From the NCBI GenBank assembly GCA_934692675.1, contig CAKUUD010000002.1, forward strand, positions 62,001 through 126,000: 64,000 bases of DNA. Reading direction: 5' to 3'. The notes beneath the pieces were generated by a model. That model saw only the letters and a list, made by a program, of their open reading frames with translations, was not told the origin of the DNA and ran no database searches. The position numbers were made by a program, and so were the translations under genes. Positions 26,322 to 35,271 of the stretch are shown here, in pieces (position 1 is the stretch's first letter; each line of letters starts with the position of its first letter). Source of the DNA: an uncultured Eubacteriales bacterium. Lineage in GTDB: Bacteria; Bacillota; Clostridia; Oscillospirales; Acutalibacteraceae.

Positions 26322-27566
26322 ATTTTTAAATTTGACGAAGAAGTAAATCTATTATCCGAAAAAGCCTTGGAGCGTTGCAAAAGCCAATTTCTAAATATAG
26401 AGGAAATATCGGAATACAATCAAAAAAAAGTTTTAAAAGCGTTTATTGACTGCAAAGTAAGTGAAAGTCATTTTCTATCGACGACAGGTTATGGTTACAA
26501 CGATAGAGGCCGAGATAAATTAGACGAGGTATTTGCCCAGATATTTGATACCGAAGATGCACTGGTTAGGCACAATATAGTTAGCGGAACACATGCTTTG
26601 ACGGTAGCTTTGTTTGGCTTGCTGAGACCTTTTGATAAGGTACTTTTTGTTACGGGTAAGCCTTATGATACTTTGAGCGATGTCATTAATTCAGGTCAAA
26701 ACGATGAAGGCTCTTTAAACGATTTTAAGATTGAATGCGATTACATAGACTATGATGAAAATTTGGACTCATACAAAGAAAAAATACAAAATAAACTTAA
26801 AACAAAGTACAAATTGGTTTATATTCAGCGCTCAAGAGGCTATACTTTGAGAGAATCTCTTTCGATAGAAAAAATAGAAACCATAATAAAATGGGTCAAA
26901 AAAGTTTCGCCGGATTCAATAATTATGGTGGATAATTGTTATGGAGAATTTGTTGAAAAATTTGAACCTACTCAAGTCGGCGCAGATATAATTGTAGGTT
27001 CGCTTATCAAGAATCCGGGTGGAGCAATTGCACCTACAGGAGGGTATATCGCCGGAAAGAAATCGTTGATTGAAAAATGTGCATGCAGGTTGACTTCTCC
27101 TGGAATCGGTAAAGAAATAGGAGCGAGTCTTGGAATAAACAGGGAACTATTTATGGGTATTTATAATGCTCCTCATGTTGTTTCAGAAGCTGTTAAAACC
27201 GCTGTTTTTACGGCAGCTGTGTTTGAATTGATGGAATATGAAGTTTTCCCAAAATACAATGAAAAACGCTGTGATATTGTTCAATCTGTAATTTTAAATG
27301 ACGAAAAATCTATGATAAATTTTTGCAAAGGAATACAAGCGGGCTCTCCTGTAGATTCTTTCGTTTCTCCTGAGCCTTGGGATATGCCGGGATATACCGA
27401 CAAGGTAATAATGGCGGCGGGAACTTTCACTATGGGAGCTTCAGTAGAATTGTCGTCGGATGGACCGTTAAGACCTCCATACGCAGTGTGGGTTCAGGGA
27501 GGAATTAATTTCTATACTGCTAAAATCGGAATCATGGAAGCGGTTCAAAAAGTTTTAAAAGGTTAA
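26322..27566 (+). CDS. Methionine gamma-lyase-like PLP enzyme ('aluminium resistance protein' family), probable ATT start
   Basis: Fold-type I PLP enzyme of the family historically named aluminium resistance protein; the physiological reaction is uncertain. The PLP lysine is expected in GSLIKNPGGAI, with GTHALTVALFG binding the phosphate. The first ATG/GTG/TTG in frame is TTG 26367, which has no ribosome binding site and would remove a conserved helix. A perfect AAGGAG (26307-26312) lies nine bases before an in-frame ATT at 26322, giving MFKFDEEVNLLSEKALE, which looks like the family N-terminus. The frame is open back to a stop at 26280, so an ATT start is the best reading. Confidence 0.75.
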   Translation: MFKFDEEVNLLSEKALERCKSQFLNIEEISEYNQKKVLKAFIDCKVSESHFLSTTGYGYNDRGRDKLDEVFAQIFDTEDALVRHNIVSGTHALTVALFGLLRPFDKVLFVTGKPYDTLSDVINSGQNDEGSLNDFKIECDYIDYDENLDSYKEKIQNKLKTKYKLVYIQRSRGYTLRESLSIEKIETIIKWVKKVSPDSIIMVDNCYGEFVEKFEPTQVGADIIVGSLIKNPGGAIAPTGGYIAGKKSLIEKCACRLTSPGIGKEIGASLGINRELFMGIYNAPHVVSEAVKTAVFTAAVFELMEYEVFPKYNEKRCDIVQSVILNDEKSMINFCKGIQAGSPVDSFVSPEPWDMPGYTDKVIMAAGTFTMGASVELSSDGPLRPPYAVWVQGGINFYTAKIGIMEAVQKVLKG

Positions 27567-27629
27567 TAAGTACTATTTTAAGTAATTGACATCATAAGTA
27601 TTTTATATCAATATTTAAGGAGAGATTAT

Positions 27630-27917
27630 ATGATGTCCTGTGAAAATAAAAATTCCAAAGCCATGCCTCATCAACTTACGCTTGACAACAGAAAATTATT
27701 GATTTTAACCGGAGTGGCAGAAGTTGACAGCTATGACGAAAAAGCTATAACCGCCTATACCGATTTGGGTGAACTTTGTATAAAAGGAGAAAATTTAAAC
27801 ATAAAAAAGCTTAACCTAGAGATGGGGGAGCTAGAAGTAGATGGTTTAATCTCATCTCTTTGCTATAAAGATGTAAGCCCGAGAGGTTCAGGATTTTTCT
27901 CTAAATTATTTAAATGA
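27630..27917 (+). CDS. yabP: Sporulation protein YabP
   Basis: A 95-residue protein of the YabP/YqfC family. In B. subtilis yabP belongs to the mother-cell sigma-E regulon, and the family is confined to endospore formers. The core is LTLDNRKLLILTGVAEVDSY followed by a short beta-rich region with LCIKGENLNIKKLNLE and DGLISSL. GGAGAG precedes tandem ATG codons (27630 and 27633). A TTGACA at 27586 has no acceptable -10 partner, and no clear sigma-E promoter could be drawn. It is adjacent to yabQ, as in B. subtilis. Confidence 0.92.
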   Translation: MMSCENKNSKAMPHQLTLDNRKLLILTGVAEVDSYDEKAITAYTDLGELCIKGENLNIKKLNLEMGELEVDGLISSLCYKDVSPRGSGFFSKLFK

Positions 27918-27930
27918 GGCGAAAATATTT

Positions 27931-28305
27931 ATGAATGAAATGTTGAAAATGCAGCTCATAATTTTTGGAAGCTCGTGTGCGCTCGGGGCAGCGCTTGGTT
28001 TTATGTATGATTTATTTAGAATAGTAAGAATGATTATTAATCCAAAAAACATAGGTATTTTTATTCAGGATGTTATATATTTCATTTTAAGTGGCGTAAT
28101 AACATTTTTGTTTGTTTTGTGCTTTAATAATGGTGAATCTCGATTTTATATATTAGCCGGCGAGGGTATTGGATGGATTGCATATCATGTGACTATAGGC
28201 AATTCCGTGTATAAGTTGTCCGGAAAATTTGTTAAAAGTATCAGAAATAAAATTTTTGGTATTAGCGGAAATTTAAAAGCGCTTTTCAAACTAAAAAAAG
28301 CCTAA
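27931..28305 (+). CDS. yabQ: Spore cortex biosynthesis protein YabQ
   Basis: A 124-residue membrane protein with about three transmembrane helices and the family's GAALGFMYDLFRIVR segment. YabQ is made in the mother cell, targets the outer forespore membrane and is needed for cortex formation. It lies 13 bases after yabP, with GAGGCG before the ATG. A lysine-rich C-terminus faces the cytoplasm. The order yabP-yabQ-divIC-S1 protein matches the B. subtilis yabP-yabQ-divIC-yabR arrangement. Confidence 0.9.
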   Translation: MNEMLKMQLIIFGSSCALGAALGFMYDLFRIVRMIINPKNIGIFIQDVIYFILSGVITFLFVLCFNNGESRFYILAGEGIGWIAYHVTIGNSVYKLSGKFVKSIRNKIFGISGNLKALFKLKKA

Positions 28306-28350
28306 AAATTATATATAAATATAAAAAATAAACAAAAAAGTAAAAAAGAC

Positions 28351-28380
28351 TTGAATTTGTATTATTGTTTATTGCATAAT
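28351..28380 (+). promoter_or_regulatory. Probable vegetative promoter for divIC and the S1 gene
   Basis: TTGAAT (28351-28356), an 18-base spacer and CATAAT (28375-28380). It allows divIC to be expressed during growth, independently of the sporulation genes before it. Confidence 0.5.
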
Positions 28381-28405
28381 AGGTATATGAAAACTTTTAT
28401 TCGGT

Positions 28406-28678
28406 ATGAGGGTGAGAACAATTAAACTTGCGTTTAAAAAAAGCAAAAAAATGTTTGTGAAATCAGTAATCATATTACTTTTGTTTTATGTAGTTTTTTT
28501 GTTCATCAACCAACAAGTGAAAATAAAAATGAAAAAAGACGAACTTGCGCGTATTAATCAACAAATTACTACAGAGAAAGAAAAAAAAGATAACATTTTG
28601 GATGCTAACAGCAACCAGCAAAATGAAGATAATGCCGAAAAGTCAAATATAAGAGTTTTTGAAAATGTAGCGCAATGA
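28406..28678 (+). CDS. divIC: Septum formation initiator, DivIC/FtsL-like
   Basis: A 90-residue bitopic protein. It has a basic N-terminus, a transmembrane helix (about residues 19-36) and a short extracytoplasmic coiled coil (KMKKDELARINQQITTEKEK), typical of DivIC. It would bind FtsL and FtsQ in the divisome. The ATG at 28406 has no ribosome binding site; GAGGGTG at 28408-28414 instead points to an in-frame ATT at 28421. I keep the ATG as the conservative start. Position between yabQ and an S1-domain gene is as in B. subtilis. Confidence 0.8.
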   Translation: MRVRTIKLAFKKSKKMFVKSVIILLLFYVVFLFINQQVKIKMKKDELARINQQITTEKEKKDNILDANSNQQNEDNAEKSNIRVFENVAQ

Positions 28679-28715
28679 TTTTTTAAAGTATATTTAAGGA
28701 GGAAGTAAATTTTTT

Positions 28716-29123
28716 ATGCAACTTGAAGTTGGCGCAGTGGTAGAAGGAAAAGTTACAGGCATAGTACCGTTTGGTGCATTTGTGGATATTGGTGAAGGTA
28801 AGTCCGGGCTTGTTCACATATCGGAAATTTCTGATGTGTTCGTAAAAGAAGTAAGCAAGCACGTGGAAGTAGGTCAAACTGTTAAAGTTAAGGTTATAAA
28901 AATAAATAATGACGGAAAAATAGAGCTTTCAATTAAGCAAGCTATGGAAAAAAAGGCTCCTGAAAAAAAGTTTTCTCCTAGGAAAGAAAATTTTATAAGC
29001 AAATCCACGAGTTTTGAAGACATGATGAATCATTTCAAGAGAGTTAGCGAAGATAAGATTTCGGATGCAAACAGAAAATTGGAAGGGCGTAGAAATCGAA
29101 ATTCTCGCAGAGGAAATGTATAA
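28716..29123 (+). CDS. S1 RNA-binding domain protein (YabR-like)
   Basis: A 135-residue protein with one S1 (OB-fold) domain at residues 1-75. It shows GAVVEGKVTGIVPFGAFVDI and the GLVHISEISD core, followed by a basic, probably disordered tail with SSRRGN-like Arg/Asn composition. The same domain occurs in RpsA, PNPase and YabR. AAGGAGG lies 13 bases before the ATG. The order divIC-S1 is conserved with B. subtilis divIC-yabR. Exact RNA target is unknown. Confidence 0.85.
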   Translation: MQLEVGAVVEGKVTGIVPFGAFVDIGEGKSGLVHISEISDVFVKEVSKHVEVGQTVKVKVIKINNDGKIELSIKQAMEKKAPEKKFSPRKENFISKSTSFEDMMNHFKRVSEDKISDANRKLEGRRNRNSRRGNV

Positions 29124-29141
29124 ACTAAAGATATAAAACAG

Positions 29142-29184
29142 TCAAAGCTTTAGTGCATAGCATAAAAGCTTTGATTTTATTTTT
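29142..29184 (+). terminator. Intrinsic terminator after the S1 gene
   Basis: TCAAAGCTTT (29142-29151) and AAAGCTTTGA (29165-29174) form a perfect 10-bp stem followed by ATTTTATTTTT. Confidence 0.85.
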
Positions 29185-29213
29185 GAGTCCAATAAAATAA
29201 ATTTTTTAATCTA

Positions 29214-29242
29214 TTGTAAATAATTTAAATTTAATGTAAAAT
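29214..29242 (+). promoter_or_regulatory. Possible promoter for dapF-pyrG
   Basis: TTGTAA (29214-29219), a 17-base spacer and TAAAAT (29237-29242), located between the S1 terminator and dapF. The match is moderate. Confidence 0.4.
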
Positions 29243-29279
29243 TATAGTTTGAGATGAATGTTTTTTCAGGAGGAATTTA

Positions 29280-30122
29280 ATGAATATAAAATTCACAAAA
29301 ATGCATGGTTGTGGGAACGATTATATTTATATAAATTGTTTCGAACAAAAAATCAACAATCCCGCAGAACTTAGTTCTATTCTATCTGATAGAAGGTACA
29401 GCATAGGCGGTGATGGAATAATTTTAATAGGTCCGTCGGACTGTGCGGATGCCAATATGAGAATTTTTAACAAAGACGGCAGCGAGGGAAAAATGTGCGG
29501 AAATGGTATTCGCTGCGTTGCCAAGTATCTCTATGACAATGGTTTGGTATCTAGCAAAAATAATATAAAAATAGAAACGTTGAGCGGCATTAAAACTTTG
29601 GATATTTTGGAATATAACAAAAAAGAAGCCCTCATAAAAGTTAATATGGGTAGAGCTGAGTTAGACCCTCAAAAAATTCCCATGATATTCGGCAAAAATA
29701 AAGTTATAAATGAACCCGTAACACTTAACGGAGAGGTTTACAACATAAGTTGCGTTTCGATGGGCAACCCTCATTGTGTTATTTTTGAAGATGAAATCTA
29801 TTCAACCAACGTAAAGGAAATAGGCTCGAAATTTTCTGTTAGCAGTATGTTTCCCGAAGGAGTGAATGTAGAATTTGTTAGTGTAAATGATGAAAATAAC
29901 ATTTCTCTACGAGTTTGGGAAAGAGGCAGCGGAGAAACTCTTGCGTGCGGCAGTGGAGCTTGTGCCAGTGTGGTGGCAGCGGTTGAAAATGGATTTTGCA
30001 AAAAAAATAATGATATAACAGTTCATTTGCGCGGAGGTAAATTGATCATAAATTATTCTGATGAGGGTGTATTTATGACAGGAAGTGCAGTAAAAGTATT
30101 TGAAGGAGAAATAGAAGTATGA
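29280..30122 (+). CDS. dapF: Diaminopimelate epimerase DapF
   Basis: Converts LL-diaminopimelate to the meso form used for peptidoglycan and lysine. Both catalytic cysteines are present: KMCGNGIRC near residue 70 and [10 protein letters not shown] near residue 222. The N-terminus [12 protein letters not shown] is canonical. It has 280 residues. AGGAGG lies before the ATG. It overlaps pyrG by four bases. Together with dapL two genes downstream it shows use of the aminotransferase variant of the DAP pathway. Confidence 0.96.
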   Translation: MNIKFTKMHGCGNDYIYINCFEQKINNPAELSSILSDRRYSIGGDGIILIGPSDCADANMRIFNKDGSEGKMCGNGIRCVAKYLYDNGLVSSKNNIKIETLSGIKTLDILEYNKKEALIKVNMGRAELDPQKIPMIFGKNKVINEPVTLNGEVYNISCVSMGNPHCVIFEDEIYSTNVKEIGSKFSVSSMFPEGVNVEFVSVNDENNISLRVWERGSGETLACGSGACASVVAAVENGFCKKNNDITVHLRGGKLIINYSDEGVFMTGSAVKVFEGEIEV

Positions 30123-31711
30123 CAAAGTATGTTTTTGTAACCGGAGGAGTAGTTTCCGGACTTGGTAAAGGAATAACAGCAGCATCCTTGGGACGTTTAC
30201 TGAAATCCAGAGGATTAAAAGTAATGGCTCAAAAACTAGACCCCTACATAAACGTAGACCCTGGAACCATGAGCCCATATCAACACGGCGAAGTCTTTGT
30301 TACCGAAGATGGCGCCGAGACTGACTTGGATTTAGGGCACTATGAAAGATTCATAGATGAAAATCTTAATAAATATTCAAATCTTACAACAGGAAAGGTC
30401 TATTGGAACGTTCTTCAAAAGGAAAGAAGAGGAGAATACTTAGGAGAGACTATTCAGGTTATTCCTCATATAACTGATGAAATAAAAAAATTCATATATT
30501 CTGTAGGTAAAAAATCCCAAGCAGATGTTGTAATAACAGAAATAGGCGGTACAACTGGAGATATAGAAAGCCAGCCCTTCCTTGAGGCCATAAGACAAGT
30601 ATCTTCTGAAGCCGGCAAAGAAAATTGTATTTTCATCCACGTAACTTTAATTCCTTATATTGCGGGTTCCGGAGAATATAAATCCAAACCAACTCAGCAT
30701 TCTGTAAAAGAACTTCGTTCTCTGGGTATAAATCCTGACATTATTGTTACACGTTGTGATAAGCCTATTGATAAAACTATAAGAGAAAAAATTTCGTTAT
30801 TTTGCAACGTTAAACCTGATTGTGTTATAGAAAATATTAACGTTTCTTCGCTTTATCACGCGCCTTCGATGCTTGAAGAAAGCAATTTTTCTGATATAGT
30901 TTGTCGAGAACTGAATTTACAGTGCCCGAAGGCCGACATGAAAGAATGGAACGAAATGCTTGAGCGCATAGACCACAGAAGCAAGAAAGCCAGAATAGCA
31001 ATTGTTGGAAAATATGTACAACTCCATGATGCGTATCTTTCCGTCGCCGAAGCCTTGAATCATGGTGGATTCGAAACAGACACAAATGTTGACATTAAGT
31101 GGGTGGATTCCGAACTTATCACCAAGTTTACAGTTAAAGAACATCTTGGAGATTGCGATGGAATTCTTGTTCCGGGAGGATTTGGCGGAAGAGGAGTAGA
31201 AGGAAAACTCGAAGCCGCAAAATATGCTCGAGAAAACGATATTCCATACCTTGGAATATGCCTTGGAATGCAGTCCGCAGTAATAGAATTTGCAAGAAAT
31301 GTTTTGAATTTTGAGGATGCAAATTCAGAAGAATTTGACGAAAACACTTCACATAAAGTCATACATTTAATGAACGACCAGAAAGACCAAACTCAAAAAG
31401 GTGGAACCATGAGATTGGGTGCATATCCTTGCACAATAAAAGAAAATTCTTTGATGCAAAAATCTTACGGCAAATCCGAAGTTTTCGAGCGCCACAGACA
31501 TAGATATGAATTCAACAATGAATATCGTGAAATCTTTGAAAAAAGTGGAATGAAAATCACCGGAGTATCTCCTAATGGCGTGCTTGTTGAAGCAGTTGAG
31601 GTCCCGGAATGTAAGTTCTTTGTCGGAGTTCAGTACCACCCGGAATTTAAGAGTAGACCAAACCACGCTCATCCCTTATTCAGAGAATTTATTCGTGCAG
31701 CAAGTCACTAA
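30119..31711 (+). CDS. pyrG: CTP synthase PyrG
   Basis: Aminates UTP to CTP using glutamine and ATP. The synthetase domain begins [20 protein letters not shown] and contains [11 protein letters not shown]. The C-terminal class-I glutamine amidotransferase domain has the nucleophile cysteine in GICLGMQ and a YHPEFKSRP histidine/glutamate pair. At 530 residues the length is normal. Translation is coupled to dapF via ATGA. Confidence 0.97.
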   Translation: MTKYVFVTGGVVSGLGKGITAASLGRLLKSRGLKVMAQKLDPYINVDPGTMSPYQHGEVFVTEDGAETDLDLGHYERFIDENLNKYSNLTTGKVYWNVLQKERRGEYLGETIQVIPHITDEIKKFIYSVGKKSQADVVITEIGGTTGDIESQPFLEAIRQVSSEAGKENCIFIHVTLIPYIAGSGEYKSKPTQHSVKELRSLGINPDIIVTRCDKPIDKTIREKISLFCNVKPDCVIENINVSSLYHAPSMLEESNFSDIVCRELNLQCPKADMKEWNEMLERIDHRSKKARIAIVGKYVQLHDAYLSVAEALNHGGFETDTNVDIKWVDSELITKFTVKEHLGDCDGILVPGGFGGRGVEGKLEAAKYARENDIPYLGICLGMQSAVIEFARNVLNFEDANSEEFDENTSHKVIHLMNDQKDQTQKGGTMRLGAYPCTIKENSLMQKSYGKSEVFERHRHRYEFNNEYREIFEKSGMKITGVSPNGVLVEAVEVPECKFFVGVQYHPEFKSRPNHAHPLFREFIRAASH

Positions 31712-31735
31712 TAGTAAACATCGAGGAGAATCACG

Positions 31736-32932
31736 ATGATAGGTTATAACGAAAATTTTAATAATCTTCAAAATAACTACTTATTTGCCGAAGTAGCTAA
31801 AAGAGTTAAAAATTATAAGTCGTCTCACAATGATGCTAAAATTATCAGCCTGGGCATAGGTGACGTCACCCTTCCTCTTTGTAAAGCCGTTGTAAAGGCC
31901 ATGCACGAGGCGGTGGATGAGCTGGGCAAAGCCGAAACTTTTAAAGGTTATGGTCCTTATGAAGGCTATGAAACTTTAAGAAATTCTATAAGAGATTATT
32001 ATAAGAGTTTTGGAGTTAATATTGGTTCAGACGAGATTTTTATTTCGGATGGAGCCAAAGGAGATACTTCCAATATACAAGAAATATTTTCTCGCAACGG
32101 AAAAGTTTTGATAACTAATCCCACATATCCTGCGTATTTGGATAGTAGCATTATCATGGGTAAAGAAGTAAATTATTTAGACGCCAATAAAGATAATGAC
32201 TTTTTGCCGCTGCCCGATTACTCCATGGATGCAGATATAATTTATTTATGTTCTCCGAATAACCCTACTGGTGCTGTCTATAGCAAAGAAAAATTAAAAA
32301 AATGGATTGAATATGCGCAAGAAAAACGAGCAATAATATTATTTGATGCCGCTTATGAATCATTTATAGAAGACAGTTCCTTGCCTCGTAGCATCTTTGA
32401 AATAGATGGTGCTAAAAAATGCGCAATCGAAATTTGTTCATTCTCCAAATATGCTGGATTTACCGGCGTTAGATGCGGATATATGGTTATACCCAGCGAG
32501 CTGAAAATTGGCGATAAAAATGTAATTGACTTATGGAGAAAAAGGATATCCATAAAAGAAAACGGAGTTTCTTATGTGACTCAAAAAGGCGCTGAAGCCG
32601 CACTATCCGCAGAAGGGCAACATCAGCTTAGGCTTAATCTAAAGTATTATAAAGATAACGCAAAAATATTAGCCGATGCTCTGAAAGAGATGAACATATG
32701 GTTTATCGGGGGAAAAAATTCGCCGTACATTTGGCTTAAATGTCCTAATAATATGAAATCATGGGAGTTCTTTGATTTGCTACTTGAAGAGGCTAACATA
32801 GTTGGCACTCCGGGAGCAGGGTTCGGAACAAATGGAGAAGGATATTTCAGATTGACATCATTTGGTAGCAGAGAAGATGTTTTAGAGGCAGTTAAAAGAT
32901 TAAAAATGTTAAATTTAAAAGGAGAAAATTAA
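31736..32932 (+). CDS. dapL: LL-diaminopimelate aminotransferase DapL
   Basis: PLP-dependent aminotransferase converting tetrahydrodipicolinate directly to LL-DAP, bypassing the acylated intermediates. The PLP lysine is in [15 protein letters not shown]. The N-terminal [19 protein letters not shown] and [12 protein letters not shown] segments are characteristic of DapL rather than other class-I aminotransferases. It has 398 residues. GAGGAG precedes the ATG. It lies between pyrG and recA, with recA starting two bases after its stop. Confidence 0.93.
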   Translation: MIGYNENFNNLQNNYLFAEVAKRVKNYKSSHNDAKIISLGIGDVTLPLCKAVVKAMHEAVDELGKAETFKGYGPYEGYETLRNSIRDYYKSFGVNIGSDEIFISDGAKGDTSNIQEIFSRNGKVLITNPTYPAYLDSSIIMGKEVNYLDANKDNDFLPLPDYSMDADIIYLCSPNNPTGAVYSKEKLKKWIEYAQEKRAIILFDAAYESFIEDSSLPRSIFEIDGAKKCAIEICSFSKYAGFTGVRCGYMVIPSELKIGDKNVIDLWRKRISIKENGVSYVTQKGAEAALSAEGQHQLRLNLKYYKDNAKILADALKEMNIWFIGGKNSPYIWLKCPNNMKSWEFFDLLLEEANIVGTPGAGFGTNGEGYFRLTSFGSREDVLEAVKRLKMLNLKGEN

Positions 32933-32933
32933 T

Positions 32934-33998
32934 ATGGCTTTTGATAAAAATAAAGCACTTGAAACAGCACTCGGACAAATAGAAAAGCAATTCGGAAAGG
33001 GCGCCGTTATGCGTCTAGGGAGAAATGAAAATATGCATGTAGACGCTATCTCCACAGGCTCACTTACGCTGGATATTGCTCTGGGAATCGGTGGACTTCC
33101 TAGAGGACGTATAATTGAAATTTATGGTCCAGAATCTTCCGGAAAAACCACTCTTGCACTTCAATGTATCGCTCAAGGGCAGAAAAATGGCGGCAATGCT
33201 GCATTTATCGATGTTGAGCACGCACTTGATCCTGTTTATGCTTCAAATTTGGGCGTAGATATTGATTCTCTGTTGGTTTCTCAGCCTGACACAGGAGAGC
33301 AAGCTCTGGAAATAACAGAGTCTTTGGTTCGCTCAGGAGCCATCGACGTAATAGTTGTGGATTCAGTTGCAGCCTTGGTACCGAGAGCTGAAATTGAAGG
33401 TGAAATGGGAGATTCCCATGTGGGACTTCAAGCCAGACTTATGTCTCAGGCACTTAGAAAATTAGCTGGGGCTATTTCTAAGTCAAATTGTGTTGCAATA
33501 TTTATAAATCAGCTCCGCGAAAAAGTAGGCATAATGTTTGGAAATCCCGAAGTTACCCCGGGAGGACGCGCTTTGAAATTTTATTCTTCCGTAAGAATAG
33601 ATATAAGAAGAATAGAAACTTTGAAATCTAACGGCGAAATGATAGGTTCCAGAACACGTGCAAAAGTAGTTAAAAATAAAATTGCTCCTCCGTTCAGAGA
33701 AGCGGAATTTGATGTTATGTATGGTCAAGGGATTTCTAAAGAAGGCGAAATATTGGATTTGGCAGTAAAATTAGACCTTATCCAAAAGAGCGGTTCTTGG
33801 TTTGCATGTAAAGATAGAAAATTAGCTCAAGGGCGCGACAATACAAAAGAATATTTGAGAAATAATCCTGAGTTTACCGCTGAATTAGAAAAGAAAATAA
33901 GAGAATTTTCTTCAGAAATTTATGAAACTCCTTCCATGTCAAGAAACACCGAGGCAAAGACTTCAGTTGATGAGGTTAAAGAAGAAACAAAGCAATAA
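32934..33998 (+). CDS. recA: Recombinase RecA
   Basis: Central recombinase and co-protease of the SOS response. Walker [10 protein letters not shown] is near residue 65 and Walker [11 protein letters not shown] near 140. The loop-1 region [18 protein letters not shown] and loop-2 region [15 protein letters not shown] are intact. It has 354 residues. AAAGGAG overlaps the end of dapL. No LexA (Cheo) box is obvious upstream because the gene is nested in an operon. recX follows. Confidence 0.98.
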   Translation: MAFDKNKALETALGQIEKQFGKGAVMRLGRNENMHVDAISTGSLTLDIALGIGGLPRGRIIEIYGPESSGKTTLALQCIAQGQKNGGNAAFIDVEHALDPVYASNLGVDIDSLLVSQPDTGEQALEITESLVRSGAIDVIVVDSVAALVPRAEIEGEMGDSHVGLQARLMSQALRKLAGAISKSNCVAIFINQLREKVGIMFGNPEVTPGGRALKFYSSVRIDIRRIETLKSNGEMIGSRTRAKVVKNKIAPPFREAEFDVMYGQGISKEGEILDLAVKLDLIQKSGSWFACKDRKLAQGRDNTKEYLRNNPEFTAELEKKIREFSSEIYETPSMSRNTEAKTSVDEVKEETKQ

Positions 33999-34018
33999 AA
34001 ATGTGAAAAGAGGCATAT

Positions 34019-34630
34019 ATGAAAATTACAAAAATATCGTTTTCTAAAAGAGGCAATGTGTTGATATATGCCGATGAAGAATATTTGATGAGTGTGCCAC
34101 AGGAAGTGTTTTTAAAGTCAGGAATAAAGTTAAACTCTCACATCACAGAGGAAGAAGCCGAAAATGTTTTGAGCAGCTCCAATAGCTACAAAGCCAAAGA
34201 AAAGGCACTTCGGCTCCTTTCTTTCCGGGCTCATTCCAAGCAGGAACTTAAAAATAAAATAAAAAGGGTTTCTGACGAAGAAGCTGCTGAGTCTGCTGCT
34301 CAAAAAATGGAAGAGCTTGGACTTATAAATGATAAAAGTTATGCTGCTATGTATGCAAAGGAGCTTTTTTTTAGAAAATTTTATTCTGAAAAGAGAGTGG
34401 CATATGAACTCTCTAAAAAAGGTGTTAGCAAAGATATAATTTCAGAAGTTATAGATGAAATTTCGCCTGATGAGGAAGATATTTTGAAAAATGCTTTTGA
34501 AAAAAAATTTTATAACAAGATAAAAACAGAAAAAGATATAAACAGAGCATATATGTATTTTTGCAGATTGGGTTATAGTTTTTCTCAGATAAAATCACTC
34601 TTTGGTTTATTTGGAGTGGGTAATTATTAA
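34019..34630 (+). CDS. recX: Regulatory protein RecX
   Basis: Modulator that caps or inhibits RecA filaments. A 203-residue all-helical protein with the three-tandem-repeat RecX fold. KALRLLSFRAHSKQELKNKI marks the first repeat and EELGLINDKSYAAMYA the second. It starts 20 bases after recA with AAAGAGG before the ATG, the common recA-recX arrangement. Sequence is less conserved than recA, as usual. Confidence 0.9.
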   Translation: MKITKISFSKRGNVLIYADEEYLMSVPQEVFLKSGIKLNSHITEEEAENVLSSSNSYKAKEKALRLLSFRAHSKQELKNKIKRVSDEEAAESAAQKMEELGLINDKSYAAMYAKELFFRKFYSEKRVAYELSKKGVSKDIISEVIDEISPDEEDILKNAFEKKFYNKIKTEKDINRAYMYFCRLGYSFSQIKSLFGLFGVGNY

Positions 34631-34680
34631 TTGATTTTGATTATATAAATTAATAGTAATAAAAGTAAAGGAATTCATAT

Positions 34681-35253
34681 ATGAAAAATATTGCAAATAA
34701 ACTTACTATTTTTCGCATGGTACTGGTGTTTCCCATAATTATTTTTTTGTCATGCGATTTTATAAAATATCGATGGATTTATTCATTTATTATATTTTTA
34801 CTGGCATCTTACACTGACCACTTAGATGGAAAATTGGCCAGAAAGCAAAATAATATAACAGATTTTGGAAAAATAATGGATCCTTTAGCGGATAAATTAT
34901 TGGTAATTTCTATTTTTACTTATTTTGTGGGATTTGGCATAGCTCCGACGCTTCCGGTTGTTATGATGATAGCAAGAGAATTTATCGTTACAGCAATGAG
35001 GTTCTTAGCTACGAAAAGTGGTGGACCTGTTATACCAGCGAATATTTTTGGAAAGTTAAAAACAGTTTCCCAAATGTTTTCCATCACAGTAATTATGATT
35101 TTTGAAATATACATAGAAATCACAGGCAAAAGTTTAGATTTTCAGTTTGGTACTTTTTCGAGTTTGTTGACTTGGATATGTTCTGCTTTTTCAATCATTT
35201 CGGGAATTATTTATATATTTGAAAATATAAACAATATAAAAATTGACAAATAA
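34681..35253 (+). CDS. pgsA: CDP-diacylglycerol-glycerol-3-phosphate 3-phosphatidyltransferase PgsA
   Basis: Commits CDP-diacylglycerol to phosphatidylglycerol synthesis. The CDP-alcohol phosphotransferase signature D-x2-DG-x2-AR-x8-G-x3-D-x3-D is seen as DHLDGKLARKQNN followed by DFGKIMDPLADK. The protein has 190 residues and about five to six transmembrane helices. AAAGGAA precedes the ATG. It lies between recX and cysS and reads as one transcript with them. In many Firmicutes pgsA is also close to recA. Confidence 0.94.
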   Translation: MKNIANKLTIFRMVLVFPIIIFLSCDFIKYRWIYSFIIFLLASYTDHLDGKLARKQNNITDFGKIMDPLADKLLVISIFTYFVGFGIAPTLPVVMMIAREFIVTAMRFLATKSGGPVIPANIFGKLKTVSQMFSITVIMIFEIYIEITGKSLDFQFGTFSSLLTWICSAFSIISGIIYIFENINNIKIDK

Positions 35254-35271
35254 TTGATAAGGAGATATAAT

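Noticed and set aside
27586..27614. Sigma-A promoter before yabP based on a TTGACA
   Set aside because: No acceptable -10 at 16-18 bases; yabP is normally sigma-E controlled and I could not draw that promoter either.
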